Assembly (NCBI RefSeq): GCF_020618475.1
Contig: NZ_CP085337.1
Location: 62,001-126,000 of the forward strand
Direction of reading: 5' to 3'
Length of the DNA stretch: 64,000 nucleotides
DNA from: Haladaptatus halobius
GTDB lineage: Archaea; Halobacteriota; Halobacteria; Halobacteriales; Haladaptataceae
Part shown: in pieces, positions 26,379-36,320 of the stretch
How the letters are laid out: every line of letters begins with the position of its first letter
Position numbering within the stretch: position 1 is the first letter of the stretch
Translations under genes and position numbers: made by a program
The notes under the pieces: generated by a model
The model's database searches: none
Seen by the model: the letters and a program-made list of their open reading frames with translations, nothing else
Told to the model about the DNA's origin: nothing

Positions 26379-29300
26379 ATGAGTGAGAAGAGTCATTCAG
26401 GAAAAGGCGAATCGGTACCGTCGAACAAAACATCTCGGCGAGAGTTTCTTCAGGCGACGGGGATGACGGCACTCCTACCGGCCACATCCGTCGCGGCTGA
26501 CGCTGCGACATCGACGACGGCCTCAGCTCCATCCGAACCGAAAACAACTGCTGGTCCAGGGCGTATCGAAAATCTCTCGAATTACATAGAGAATCCGGGG
26601 ATGTTTGAACAAAACCGTGAACCAACCCACGTCACCGCCGCCGTCCCTTACCAGTCCGTTCAAGCTGCGCGCCACTCCGACGAGAGCTTCACCGCGCTCG
26701 AAGAGCGATGGCAGGGCTCGGACTACTTCAAACTCTTGGACGGTGACTGGGACTTCCAATTCTTCGACCGCCCCACCGACCGCCCCCGCCGCTACACGGA
26801 CGGCGACTGGGACACGATCAGCGTTCCAGGAGTTTGGCAACTCCAAGGCTATGACGAGCTCGTCTACCTCAACACATCCATCACTTGGGATGCCGACGAG
26901 TTCGGCCTCGATGGAGATCTCGCACCGGGCGAAGACGAGATGGTCGATATCCCAGACGTGAACCCGACAGCGACGTACCGGAAAACAGTCTCGATTCCGT
27001 CGGACTGGAACGGCCGCGAGATATTCGTGCACTTCGAGGGCGTCAAGCAAGCCTACTTCGTCTGGGTCGATGACCAGTACGTTGGATTCCAACAGGGATC
27101 GATGACACCCGGCAAATTCGATATCACCGACTACGTTTCGGCCGGAAGCGAACACGAGGTGACTGTCCAAGTGTACCGCTTCTCTGACGGCGAGGCACTC
27201 GAGACGATCGACATGTTTCGGTACTCGGGTATCTTCCGGAGCGTCTACCTCTATTCGACGCCCTCGGTTCACCTCCGGGACTTCTATGTTCGATCCGATC
27301 TCGACGATGACTACGAAGACGGCCACCTCCGCATCGACGGTGAAATCGCCAACTATACCGCGCGGTCGCAAGGACACTACCAGGTTTCGGCCCATCTTTA
27401 CGACCCTTCAGGGTCGAAGGTCACCACCCTCAACGATTCCACCGATGTCGGCGCCGATGGAGGAACCGTTACCCTAGAAACCACCGTTCCAAACCCCGAG
27501 AAGTGGTCGGCTGAACACCCTAACCTTTATACGGTAGTTCTCGAACTCATCTCGACGGGTTCCACGAGCGAAGCGATGCTCGACAAGGTGGGATTCCGAT
27601 CGTACGAAACAACCAGAGGTCAGCGAGGTGCACAAGTTCTGGTCAATGGAGAACCGGTTACTATCCGCGGCACGAACCGTCATGAGACGGATCCCGATTC
27701 CGGTCGGACACTCCCCATCGAGACGATGCAGGTCGACCTCGAGCGGATGAAGCAGTTCAACGTCAACGCCGTCCGCACCTCCCACTACCCCAACGATCCG
27801 TCGTTCCTCCGACTGGCCGACGAATGCGGAATCTACATCATGGACGAGGTGAACGTCGAGACCCACTGGTGGGAGGGCCTTCTCGCTCACACGGAAGCGT
27901 ACCACGACCAAGCAGTCGCACGATTCCGCCGAATGGTTCTCAGGGATCGGAACCACGCCTCGATTTTCGCGTGGTCGACTGGCAACGAGGCCGGCACCGG
28001 GGCAGAACACCTCAACATGGCCGCCCTCGCCATGGATACCAGCGAGTATCTACCCAGTGACACCAGTAACGTCACCGGGGTTAGCAATGTCGAATCGTTC
28101 GAGGGATCGGTGCAGGGTCTTGCCCCCAGCCAGATAATGTATCACCAACCCAATGGCGGTGGCTGGAACGTCGACTACAGCGATATGCTAGGTCCACGGT
28201 ACCCTGACGTTGACACACTCCTGAGCGTTGGTGATGGCTCTTACATCGGCGACGGGAATCGTCCCGTGGTGATGGGTGAATACAACCACGCCATGGGCAA
28301 TAGTCTCGGGCTGGTTCACGAGATGTGGTCTGAACACATTCAGCCGCCCACCCGGAAGGCTCGAGACGAGACGGGCAACGGAAACAATGGGGTCTTAGTC
28401 GGGACACCCGCCGTCGAAGTCGGCAATACCGGCGGAGCGGTCACACTCGACGATGGAGACTCCATCGATGTCGGCACGTCCTCGAGTCTCGACTTCACGT
28501 CTCCCGGGTTCACGATCGCCGTCTCGTTCAAGGAACTCGACCCGCATACGGCAATCGGATTGCTCGCGAAGGGTGACCAGTATTCGCTCGCAACGAACGA
28601 GAGTATGCGATTCGTATTCAGCGTCGGCGACTCCTCGTCGGTTACCGGGAAAGTTCCGGCAAATCTGAGCCAGAGCGAATGGCACACACTGGTCGGCGTC
28701 TGTTCCGGTGACCGGCTCGAGCTCTACCTCGACGGAGATCGCATAGGGGCGACCACCCACTCGATCACCGAGTTCAGTAGCAGTGACCAGTCAGTTCGTG
28801 TTGGCTACAGCGATCAGAAGGGGGTGGACGGAAGCACGACTATCGACTCGGCTCACGTCTTCGAACGCGCCCTCTCCGCGAGGGAAATCTCCGACGGCGT
28901 TGACTCAATTTCCGACGGTGCCGTTCTAGCGTACTCGTTCAGTGCATTGCTCCGGGACAAAAGCCTCGCTGGCGGATTCGTCTGGGACTGGGTCAATCAG
29001 GACGTCACCCGCACAACCACGGTTGATGGCGAGGAGATCCAGTACCAGTTCTACGACGATGACCCGTTCTGCCTGAACGGACTGGTCTGGTCGGATCGCG
29101 AAGCTCAGCCCGAACTCCTCCAACTCAAGCACAGCCATCAGCCGGTCAAGGTCGCGCCCGCCGAAAAAATCACTGAAGGAGAAATATACGTAACGAACCA
29201 CTTCAACTTCACTGACCTGAGCACGGTAGATGGGTACTGGGAGCTCGTTGCCGACGACGAAATCGTCCAGTCCGGGAGTCTATCCCTCGACCTCAACCCT

Positions 29301-31073
29301 GGAGAGACCCGACGCGTAACAGTGCCGTTGGAAGTGCCGGAGCAGCCCGAAGCCGGGACGGAGTACTGGCTGAACTTCTCGTTCACAAATCCAGAGGCGA
29401 CTCTTTACGCCGACGCTGGTCACGAAGTTGCCCGGGATCAACTCGAAGTGCCATTTGACGTTCCCGAGGCACCGGAGCGGCAACTCAACTACCTCCCCGC
29501 GCTGTCGATGTCGGAATCAAAAAATGAAGTCGTCGTCGCCGGCGACGGCTTCGAGTACACGTTCGATAAGGGCATCGGAACCCTCACCTCGATGCAGTAC
29601 GCGGAAGCGGAGGTTCTCGAAACCGGACCTCGGTTCAACGCGTGGCGGGCGCCGATCATGAACGAGGTTCAATCTTGGGGAAGCGAACAGGCATCGAGTT
29701 GGCGCGAGGCGGGACTTCAGCAGCTAACCCCTATCGTCGATTCCGTGCGCGTCTCACAGCCCGACGATTCGCTCGTCCAGATCCATGTCGAGGGTTTCGC
29801 CCAGGGGACGGAACCAAAGACCGTGTTGAAAACACCGGATACGGCCGAAGGAAACGACGGCATCGTGTACGGTAACCCCGAAACTGTCGAGGGAAGATCC
29901 GGCAAGGCGATCGACTTTGACGGCGAGGACGACTACGTCGACGCCGGAAACTCGTCGATATTGAACTTCGACTCGCCCGGATTCTCCATTAGCGTGACCT
30001 TCAAAGGGATCGACACCGGCGGCCACCGCCCCTTCATTAGTAAAGGCGATCACCAGTACGCACTGAAGATCAACGATACCGACTTCGAGTTCTTCGTCTA
30101 CAGTGGAACGTGGATTCCGGTTCGGGCCTCTGTTCCATCGGATTTGAGCGAGGACGAATGGCATACGCTCACCGGTGTCTGTAGTGGGAGCGAACTGCAG
30201 TTGTACCTGGACGGTCAGCAACTATCGACGATTGAACACAACGTCTCGTCGGTCAACACCACGGACTATCCCGTCCACGTCGCCCACAATGCCGAGAATT
30301 CCGACCGAATCACGAACACGTCGATCGATTCGGTTCGGATCTACGACCGTGCGCTCTCTGCAAGCGAGGTCGCCTCCCAACCCAATTCACCACCAGAGAG
30401 CGCCGTCTTGTGGTATGGTTTCGACGAGTTCAGCGAGTCAAAGTCCTCCCGAAGAGGCTCCGGATTCGAGACGACGTACCGTTATCGGGTATTTGGGAAC
30501 GGTGATGTGGCTGTCGGCGTCAACGCAGCACCCAATTCCGTCTTGAAGGACATCGTTACCGATTATCTCCCGAAAATGGGCCTTCAACTCGAGGTTCCGG
30601 ACGACTTCACGGACTTCGAGTGGTACGGACGAGGGCCCGAGGAGACCTATCCCGATCGAAAGTGGGGTGTCAACGTCGGTCGATACTCGGGAGCGGTCGA
30701 CGAGCAGTACGTGCCCTACTTGCCTCCCACGGATAATGGAAACAAGGCCGACACTCGGTGGGCCGCCCTTTCGAACGGGAGAACGGGTCTCCTCGGCGTG
30801 GCGACTGATATCTCGATGAACGTCAGCCTCAATGCGTTCTCGAATCTGGCCGAAGCAGAACACCAGCACGATCTAAAGAAACGAGGTTCCGTTGCGTTCA
30901 ATCTCGACCATGCGGTTTCAGGTGTCGGTGGGACTCCGGTTGAACCGATCTCTCGGTATCAAGTTCAGCCGGAACCAGCGAACTTTCAGTTCGTCCTCCG
31001 ACCCTTCGTGGCGGACGGTGAGGATCCGATGAGACTCGCAAAAAGTCGGGGCATGAGCAGCGACGACAGCTGA
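26379..31073 (+). CDS. Tat-exported GH2 beta-galactosidase with two inserted LamG modules
   Basis: 1564 aa. Signal: Arg20-Arg21 in SRREFLQATG, then an Ala-rich segment. The rest follows E. coli LacZ order: ENPGMFEQNREP start, sugar-binding and Ig-like domains, TIM barrel with acid/base Glu537 (STGNEAGTG) and nucleophile Glu634 (VVMGEYNHAMGN), then the Bgal small-chain domain (FEWYGRGPEETYPDR). Two LamG-like jelly rolls interrupt it: one at about 660-855, between the nucleophile and GGFVWDW of the barrel, and one at about 1152-1350 inside the C-terminal domain. Each ends with the standard ERALSAREI or DRALSASEV motif. Without them the enzyme is about 1170 aa, normal for LacZ. It likely cleaves beta-galactosides outside the cell, the LamG modules binding polysaccharide. 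Confidence 0.93.
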   Translation: MSEKSHSGKGESVPSNKTSRREFLQATGMTALLPATSVAADAATSTTASAPSEPKTTAGPGRIENLSNYIENPGMFEQNREPTHVTAAVPYQSVQAARHSDESFTALEERWQGSDYFKLLDGDWDFQFFDRPTDRPRRYTDGDWDTISVPGVWQLQGYDELVYLNTSITWDADEFGLDGDLAPGEDEMVDIPDVNPTATYRKTVSIPSDWNGREIFVHFEGVKQAYFVWVDDQYVGFQQGSMTPGKFDITDYVSAGSEHEVTVQVYRFSDGEALETIDMFRYSGIFRSVYLYSTPSVHLRDFYVRSDLDDDYEDGHLRIDGEIANYTARSQGHYQVSAHLYDPSGSKVTTLNDSTDVGADGGTVTLETTVPNPEKWSAEHPNLYTVVLELISTGSTSEAMLDKVGFRSYETTRGQRGAQVLVNGEPVTIRGTNRHETDPDSGRTLPIETMQVDLERMKQFNVNAVRTSHYPNDPSFLRLADECGIYIMDEVNVETHWWEGLLAHTEAYHDQAVARFRRMVLRDRNHASIFAWSTGNEAGTGAEHLNMAALAMDTSEYLPSDTSNVTGVSNVESFEGSVQGLAPSQIMYHQPNGGGWNVDYSDMLGPRYPDVDTLLSVGDGSYIGDGNRPVVMGEYNHAMGNSLGLVHEMWSEHIQPPTRKARDETGNGNNGVLVGTPAVEVGNTGGAVTLDDGDSIDVGTSSSLDFTSPGFTIAVSFKELDPHTAIGLLAKGDQYSLATNESMRFVFSVGDSSSVTGKVPANLSQSEWHTLVGVCSGDRLELYLDGDRIGATTHSITEFSSSDQSVRVGYSDQKGVDGSTTIDSAHVFERALSAREISDGVDSISDGAVLAYSFSALLRDKSLAGGFVWDWVNQDVTRTTTVDGEEIQYQFYDDDPFCLNGLVWSDREAQPELLQLKHSHQPVKVAPAEKITEGEIYVTNHFNFTDLSTVDGYWELVADDEIVQSGSLSLDLNPGETRRVTVPLEVPEQPEAGTEYWLNFSFTNPEATLYADAGHEVARDQLEVPFDVPEAPERQLNYLPALSMSESKNEVVVAGDGFEYTFDKGIGTLTSMQYAEAEVLETGPRFNAWRAPIMNEVQSWGSEQASSWREAGLQQLTPIVDSVRVSQPDDSLVQIHVEGFAQGTEPKTVLKTPDTAEGNDGIVYGNPETVEGRSGKAIDFDGEDDYVDAGNSSILNFDSPGFSISVTFKGIDTGGHRPFISKGDHQYALKINDTDFEFFVYSGTWIPVRASVPSDLSEDEWHTLTGVCSGSELQLYLDGQQLSTIEHNVSSVNTTDYPVHVAHNAENSDRITNTSIDSVRIYDRALSASEVASQPNSPPESAVLWYGFDEFSESKSSRRGSGFETTYRYRVFGNGDVAVGVNAAPNSVLKDIVTDYLPKMGLQLEVPDDFTDFEWYGRGPEETYPDRKWGVNVGRYSGAVDEQYVPYLPPTDNGNKADTRWAALSNGRTGLLGVATDISMNVSLNAFSNLAEAEHQHDLKKRGSVAFNLDHAVSGVGGTPVEPISRYQVQPEPANFQFVLRPFVADGEDPMRLAKSRGMSSDDS

Positions 31074-31441
31074 GAAACCGCGGCAACGAAGGTGATCACC
31101 GACGCCGATCCCTTCGAGCCCGTTATCGACGATGATGACGATGGCAATCCCTGCAATAGAACTGATTCAGCACCGGCTGAAGCGGTTGATTCCGGGTCAC
31201 ACCCCACCTTTCGACACCACTGGAACACGACCGGGGTTGGTATGTAAACGTGTAAATATCACGTTTTTAGGAACTCGGATCGATCGTTAGACCAGTCAAA
31301 AATTGGAAGGTATTATAAAATTCTAATAGGTAATTTTTTTATCCCATGCTTGAGTTATCGAGACTGTGTTAGTGGCATGGAATTACTATACAAATATATA
31401 AATTATTGTATAAGATCGTTTCCACTGCATAAGGTAAGACT
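31074..31441. other. Intergenic region, 368 bp
   Basis: No gene recognised. A TTGTATAAGA element at about 31404-31412 would be the TATA box of the broken GH97 gene at 31442. Confidence 0.45.
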
Positions 31442-32543
31442 ATGCCAGACGATTCAACTGACTTTACGAACCTGGAAAGATCGCCCGTTTCGTTATCAGA
31501 GACGCGGCGAACAGTCTTAAAGAGTATCGGCGTCATTGGCGCTGGCAGTGTCGTCGGCAGCAACGTCAGTGCAGAAGAGTCGATATCGTGGGTCGTTACC
31601 GAATTGGACGGAACTCTCGAAGCGGTTATAACTCAGAAGCGACCGGGTGCACCTCTCACGCTGACCGTCCTCCGTGACGGCGCTCCGAGTATCGAATCAT
31701 CACCACTCGGTATCACGACGGGCAGCGAAGACTTCACGACGGGACTAGCGTTCCTGGGGCGAACGGATTTGAAAGATAATGGTGAGTATCAACTCTCCAC
31801 AGAAAGCAGTCTCACCGGCGGTAAAGAGCAAACCTGACAACGCTCACGATTGCGTCGGAGTCTGATCGTGTCCTCAAACTCGACGTCCGTGTCGCTGACG
31901 AGGGCGTCTCCTTCGGTATCGGCTTCCCGGGAGTGGAGCCATCTACGTGACCGACGAGACCAGCGGATTCCGCGTTCCGGCGTCCGCCGATGCGTGGGTT
32001 CATCCTTGGCGAGATGACCGGAGCGATTACGAGACGGAGTTCCGGGAGACGACGCTGTCGGAGATGTCTGGCGAATACGGATTTCCGACGCTGTTCAACG
32101 TTAGGGATTCGAATTGGGTGCTGTTCACCGAGTCTGACGTTGACGGACGCTATTGCGGATCGAGAGTTAGCTTAGCCGAGAACGATTTCATGCTGAAGGT
32201 GACGTTTCCCCCGGACGAAACGGTCGAGACGGAACGACCGCTTGCGACCCCATGGCGATTCGCGATCGTCGGTGACCTCGACACGGGCGTGGAATCGAAT
32301 CAAGTACTTGACGTCAGACCGTCTTTCCAGTTATCAGATACGTCGTGGATCGATTCTGGGAAAACAGCTTGGTCGTGGATCAACGGTCCCAGCCCCGGCA
32401 GCTTCGAAGGCCAGAAACGGTTCGTCGACTACGTTCAGGAGAACGATTGGGAGGCAGTTCTCGTCGATAACGGCTGGGAGGAGGACTGGATGCCGGATCT
32501 GGCCGATTATGCCGACGAACGCGACGTCGCCGTCTGCCTCTAG
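31442..32543 (+). pseudogene. GH97 glycosidase relic (copy A), frameshifted and truncated
   Basis: Tat signal (Arg22-Arg23 region, SETRRTVLKSIGVIG) and GH97 N-terminal domain (SPLGITTGSEDFTTGL), ending at TGA 31835-31837. Coding then shifts frame (LTIASESDRVLKLDVRVADEG), shifts again near 31930, and continues from 31947 to 32543 through EYGFPTLFNV, LATPWRFAIVGDL and NGWEEDWMPDLADYADERDV. It stops there, before the catalytic Asp and Glu region seen in the intact copy at 37379-39481. It precedes the sugar ABC importer directly, so it may once have led that operon. Confidence 0.82.
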
Positions 32544-32680
32544 ACGCCGTGGAGCGAGGTCGAGACCGCGAAACAGTCTCTTTCGTTCCACTATCACGTT
32601 TAACGTCATCGACGGTTTCGATTAATTCCCTTTACAAGGCCTGAATTTACAGTCATAAATTCAACGAAGAATAGAAAACA

Positions 32681-32687
32681 CTTATAC
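32681..32687 (+). promoter_or_regulatory. TATA-like box for the ABC ATPase gene at 32712
   Basis: CTTATAC about 28 nt before the ATG at 32712. Confidence 0.5.
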
Positions 32688-32711
32688 GATTTCGAGGTAG
32701 GTCATTAAATA

Positions 32712-33917
32712 ATGGCTGCGCTTACTCTTAAGGATATTACGAAGGTCTTTCGCGAGGCAGCTGGCACGGAAGTCGTCGCGGTTGACGACGCATCAATCGA
32801 AATTAAGGATGGGGAATTTATCGTTCTCGTCGGGCCGTCCGGCTGCGGGAAGTCGACGACGCTCCGGATGATCGCCGGACTCGAAACGCTGACCGACGGA
32901 GAGATCATTCTTGATGACGAAGTGATCAACGGTAAACAATCGCGAGAACGGGATATTGCAATGGTCTTCCAGTCCTTTGCCTTATACCCGCACATGACGG
33001 TTCGAGGTAACATGAGTTTCGGACTCGAAGAGTCGACAGACATGTACAAAGGGGAGATTCAGGAGCAAGTCGAGAGCACAGCGGAGATGATGGGTATCGC
33101 CGACCTATTAGACCGCAAACCCAGCGAACTCTCCGGTGGACAACAGCAACGAGTTGCTCTCGGGCGAGCTATCGTCCGCGATCCGAAGGTGTTCTTGATG
33201 GACGAACCGCTGTCGAACCTCGATGCGAAATTGCGCTCCCAGATGCGAACCGAGCTCCAACGCCTCCAAGAAAATCTCGGCGTTACCACAGTATACGTCA
33301 CTCACGACCAGACGGAGGCGATGACGATGGGTGATCGCGTCGTCGTTCTTAACGATGGACGCATCCAACAGGTCGGGACGCCCCTTGAGTGTTATCACGA
33401 ACCTGCTAATGAATTCGTTGCAGGGTTCATCGGTGAACCACCGATGAATTTCTTTGAGATGGAAGTACAGGAGGGGTCATTGGTCAACGATGATTTCGAG
33501 TACCCACTTTCCACTGATACATGCGATGCGATAGGGGACGTATCCCGCGTGAGACTCGGTATTCGACCCGAGGATATCCAACTCGCCGATACAGTCGAAT
33601 CCGATCACGACTTCCACACCACGGTCGATGTTGTCGAACCCGTGGGAAGCGAAAATAACGTTTATCTTGCGTTCGATCGCCCCACGTCGGAGATATCCGA
33701 TGATAGCGCTGGTGAGGTTCAGAAATCTCTGAACGTCGATATAGACGAGGGACGAACATTCGTCGCAACCATTTCCGGTCTCCGTGATATCGACGCCGGT
33801 CAGTCGATCATAGCGCACATCCCGGAGAACGCAATCCATATCTTCGAGGCTAAATCGGGGAACGCACTACGTAACCGAGTTCTGGAGGATATTGAGACGG
33901 CCGATTCTATCGTCTGA
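32712..33917 (+). CDS. Sugar ABC transporter ATP-binding protein, MalK/UgpC/MsmK type
   Basis: 401 aa. Energises import through the two permeases at 35337-37243. Walker A GPSGCGKST at 41-49, Q-loop MVFQSFALYPHM, signature LSGGQQQR at 140-147, Walker B FLMDEP near 161-166, H-loop VYVTHDQTEAMTM; a C-terminal TOBE/OB regulatory region follows from about 240. First gene of ATPase-SBP-permease-permease, although a 114-nt gap with its own TATA-like element separates it from the binding protein. Confidence 0.94.
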   Translation: MAALTLKDITKVFREAAGTEVVAVDDASIEIKDGEFIVLVGPSGCGKSTTLRMIAGLETLTDGEIILDDEVINGKQSRERDIAMVFQSFALYPHMTVRGNMSFGLEESTDMYKGEIQEQVESTAEMMGIADLLDRKPSELSGGQQQRVALGRAIVRDPKVFLMDEPLSNLDAKLRSQMRTELQRLQENLGVTTVYVTHDQTEAMTMGDRVVVLNDGRIQQVGTPLECYHEPANEFVAGFIGEPPMNFFEMEVQEGSLVNDDFEYPLSTDTCDAIGDVSRVRLGIRPEDIQLADTVESDHDFHTTVDVVEPVGSENNVYLAFDRPTSEISDDSAGEVQKSLNVDIDEGRTFVATISGLRDIDAGQSIIAHIPENAIHIFEAKSGNALRNRVLEDIETADSIV

Positions 33918-34031
33918 AGTTCCGTCACCGCTAACGAGCCAACCCCTCTATATTTTCTTATCTATAAATAAAGTAACAAACCGCTGATTTTATCTACTAC
34001 AGGTCGGTATACGATAGTGGATTGTTAAAAT

Positions 34032-35321
34032 ATGAGCTCCAGAAATGTCAAAAATGAGGTCAATAGACGGAGTATTCTCAAACTCACTGGCACCGCGGGT
34101 GTCGCTGGCCTAGCGGGGTGTTTAGGAGGCAACGGTTCCGGCCAGAGTACGAACAAGCCATTAGAAGTGCTGCACGGGTGGACTGGAGGTGACGGAAAAG
34201 AAGCTATCAATGCACTCACGAAGGGCTTCAAGAAAAAGCATTCAGAGATGAAAACCGATTTCCGTCCGATCGGAGGTGGGGGTAACGCCAACCTCGACGC
34301 CGTCGTGGCGAAACGGCTCGGCAACAACAACTCACCGAGTTCGTTTGCCGGCTGGCCGGGGGCTAACCTGCAGAAGTATAAGGGAGCACTCGGGGATGTC
34401 GGAGATCCGGTGTGGAAGAAAGCAAATCTCGAGAAAGGCCATGTGAAGGAAGCACAGCGATTGTGCAAGTTCGACGGGAAATACGTGGCGGTACCTATCG
34501 GATCCCACCGGATGAACAACCTGTTTTACAACAAAAAGGTCGTCAGCGATGCGGGCGTCGATCCGAACTCCATCACCAGCTTAGACGCATTGTTCAAGGC
34601 AATGGACAAGGTAAAACAGAAGACGAACGCGGTACCAATGGCCCACGCTATGAAATCCCCCTGGACGACGTTACAGCTCTGGGCAGCCGTAATGCTCGGA
34701 CAAGAGGGATTCGACCAATACATGAGTTACACGAAGGGTAATGGAAACAAGGGTGCCGTTAGACGAACCTTCGAAACGACGAAGCGAATCCTCTCGAATT
34801 ACATCAACAACGACGCATCCTCGATCGACTTCACGACCGCCAACCAGAAGATCATGAACGGGGAGGCTGCCTTTATCCATCAGGGTAACTGGGTCGCCGG
34901 TGCGTACAAAGGGAGCGGATTCAAGTACGATAAGGACTGGGGATGGACTGCCTTCCCAGGAACTGAGGGTATGTACGGGTTGCACATCGATTCGTTTATC
35001 TATCCCGGCAACAATCCCTCTCCGGATAAATCCCACAAGTGGCTCCGCTACGTCGGGTCGAAGGAAGCCCAGGTGAAATTCAACAGCCTCAAGGGATCGA
35101 TACCGACGCGTAAAGACGTCAAGCCGAGTGAATTCGATCGGTATCTAGCCGCAACGATCGAGGACTTCAAGAGCGCAAAGAAAAAACCGCCGACGCTCGC
35201 TCACGGTCTCGCCGTGTCGCCGAATACGATGACCGGTCTCGAAGGGGTCATCAGTAACAATTTCTCGGGCCCCTACAATGTTAGCGCCGCGACGGACGGG
35301 ATGCTCAAAAAGGTAAAATAA
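34032..35321 (+). CDS. Sugar ABC transporter substrate-binding lipoprotein (family 1)
   Basis: 429 aa. Tat pair Arg12-Arg13 (NRRSILKLTG) and lipobox LAGC with Cys30, so a membrane-anchored surface protein. The body has the two-lobe SBP_bac_1 pattern (EVLHGWTGGDGKEA, GKYVAVPIGSHRMNNLFYN, AAFIHQGNWVAGAYK). Family-1 proteins bind mono- or oligosaccharides. A TATA-like GGTATACG lies about 25 nt upstream. The permeases follow after 15 nt, so this is the core of an operon. Confidence 0.93.
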   Translation: MSSRNVKNEVNRRSILKLTGTAGVAGLAGCLGGNGSGQSTNKPLEVLHGWTGGDGKEAINALTKGFKKKHSEMKTDFRPIGGGGNANLDAVVAKRLGNNNSPSSFAGWPGANLQKYKGALGDVGDPVWKKANLEKGHVKEAQRLCKFDGKYVAVPIGSHRMNNLFYNKKVVSDAGVDPNSITSLDALFKAMDKVKQKTNAVPMAHAMKSPWTTLQLWAAVMLGQEGFDQYMSYTKGNGNKGAVRRTFETTKRILSNYINNDASSIDFTTANQKIMNGEAAFIHQGNWVAGAYKGSGFKYDKDWGWTAFPGTEGMYGLHIDSFIYPGNNPSPDKSHKWLRYVGSKEAQVKFNSLKGSIPTRKDVKPSEFDRYLAATIEDFKSAKKKPPTLAHGLAVSPNTMTGLEGVISNNFSGPYNVSAATDGMLKKVK

Positions 35322-35336
35322 CACGGTTCAATTGAA

Positions 35337-36320
35337 ATGATGGATTTATCAGAGTTTCTAGAAACGTTCAAGAGAAAGTATCGTGATCAGAGAATCCGTA
35401 CTGATGGTGGCGTGCAACAACGTACGACATCGCAACACAGCAGTTGGTGGCATAGCGACTTCGTTCGATCAATGCCGTATTGGCTCCCACCGTTCCTCTT
35501 AATGGGATTTTTCGTATACGGCGCAATCGGATGGAACTTCATAATATCATTGACTGATTATTCTGGGTTCGGAACCGCTGATTACACAAATTTAGATTTG
35601 GAAAATTATTTCCGGGCGTTTTCCGATCCCGAAGTAATCGATGCTGCTCGAAACACGCTCGTTTTACTAGTCGCTTTCACCCTCATTTGTCTCATCGTCG
35701 GCCTCCTGTTAGCAATCCTTCTCGATCGTCAAGTTCGATTCGAAAACACGTTTCGGACGATCTATCTGCTGCCGATGAGCCTTTCGTTTATCGTCACTGG
35801 TCAGTTTTGGCTATGGATGTACAACGTCAATCACGGAATCGTCAACAAAATTTTGGGCATATTTGGCTTAGGCCCATACAATTGGATCGGAAACCCTAAA
35901 CTCGTCTTGGGTGCCGTGATATTCGCCCTCGTGTGGCAATTCAGTGGATACGCAATGGTCGTCTATCTAGCGGCTCTCCGAGCGATTTCCGACGATCAGT
36001 TCGAAGCTGCGAAGGTCGACGGTGCAACGACGATGCGGATGTATCGTCGCGTCATCGTCCCACAGCTACGGCCCGCGATAATCAGCGCCGCCGTCGTGTT
36101 AATGATCTTCGCTCTCAAGGCGTTCTCGTTCCTTTACTCGATCTTTGGAGGATTTCGGCCACAAAAAGGGTCGGATATTCTCGCAACAAAGATGGTTCGA
36201 GAGGCGTTCGTGACGCAGGAATGGGCATACGGGTCTTCTATCGCCATCATCCTGTTCCTGATGGCTCTGGCAGTGATCGGTCCGTATCTCTACTACCAAC
36301 ACCAGGAGGGTAATCTATGA
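35337..36320 (+). CDS. Sugar ABC transporter permease, MalF type
   Basis: 327 aa; six predicted membrane helices after a long polar N-terminus (about 1-45). The cytoplasmic coupling loop has the EAA motif (FEAAKVDGATTMRMYRRVIVPQLRP region, about 225-250) that docks on the ATPase. First helix pair around residues 46-70 (PYWLPPFLLMGFFVYGAIGW). Two adjacent Met codons open the frame; either may start. Overlaps the next permease by four bases (ATGA), with GGAGGG just before that ATG, showing translational coupling. Confidence 0.93.
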   Translation: MMDLSEFLETFKRKYRDQRIRTDGGVQQRTTSQHSSWWHSDFVRSMPYWLPPFLLMGFFVYGAIGWNFIISLTDYSGFGTADYTNLDLENYFRAFSDPEVIDAARNTLVLLVAFTLICLIVGLLLAILLDRQVRFENTFRTIYLLPMSLSFIVTGQFWLWMYNVNHGIVNKILGIFGLGPYNWIGNPKLVLGAVIFALVWQFSGYAMVVYLAALRAISDDQFEAAKVDGATTMRMYRRVIVPQLRPAIISAAVVLMIFALKAFSFLYSIFGGFRPQKGSDILATKMVREAFVTQEWAYGSSIAIILFLMALAVIGPYLYYQHQEGNL

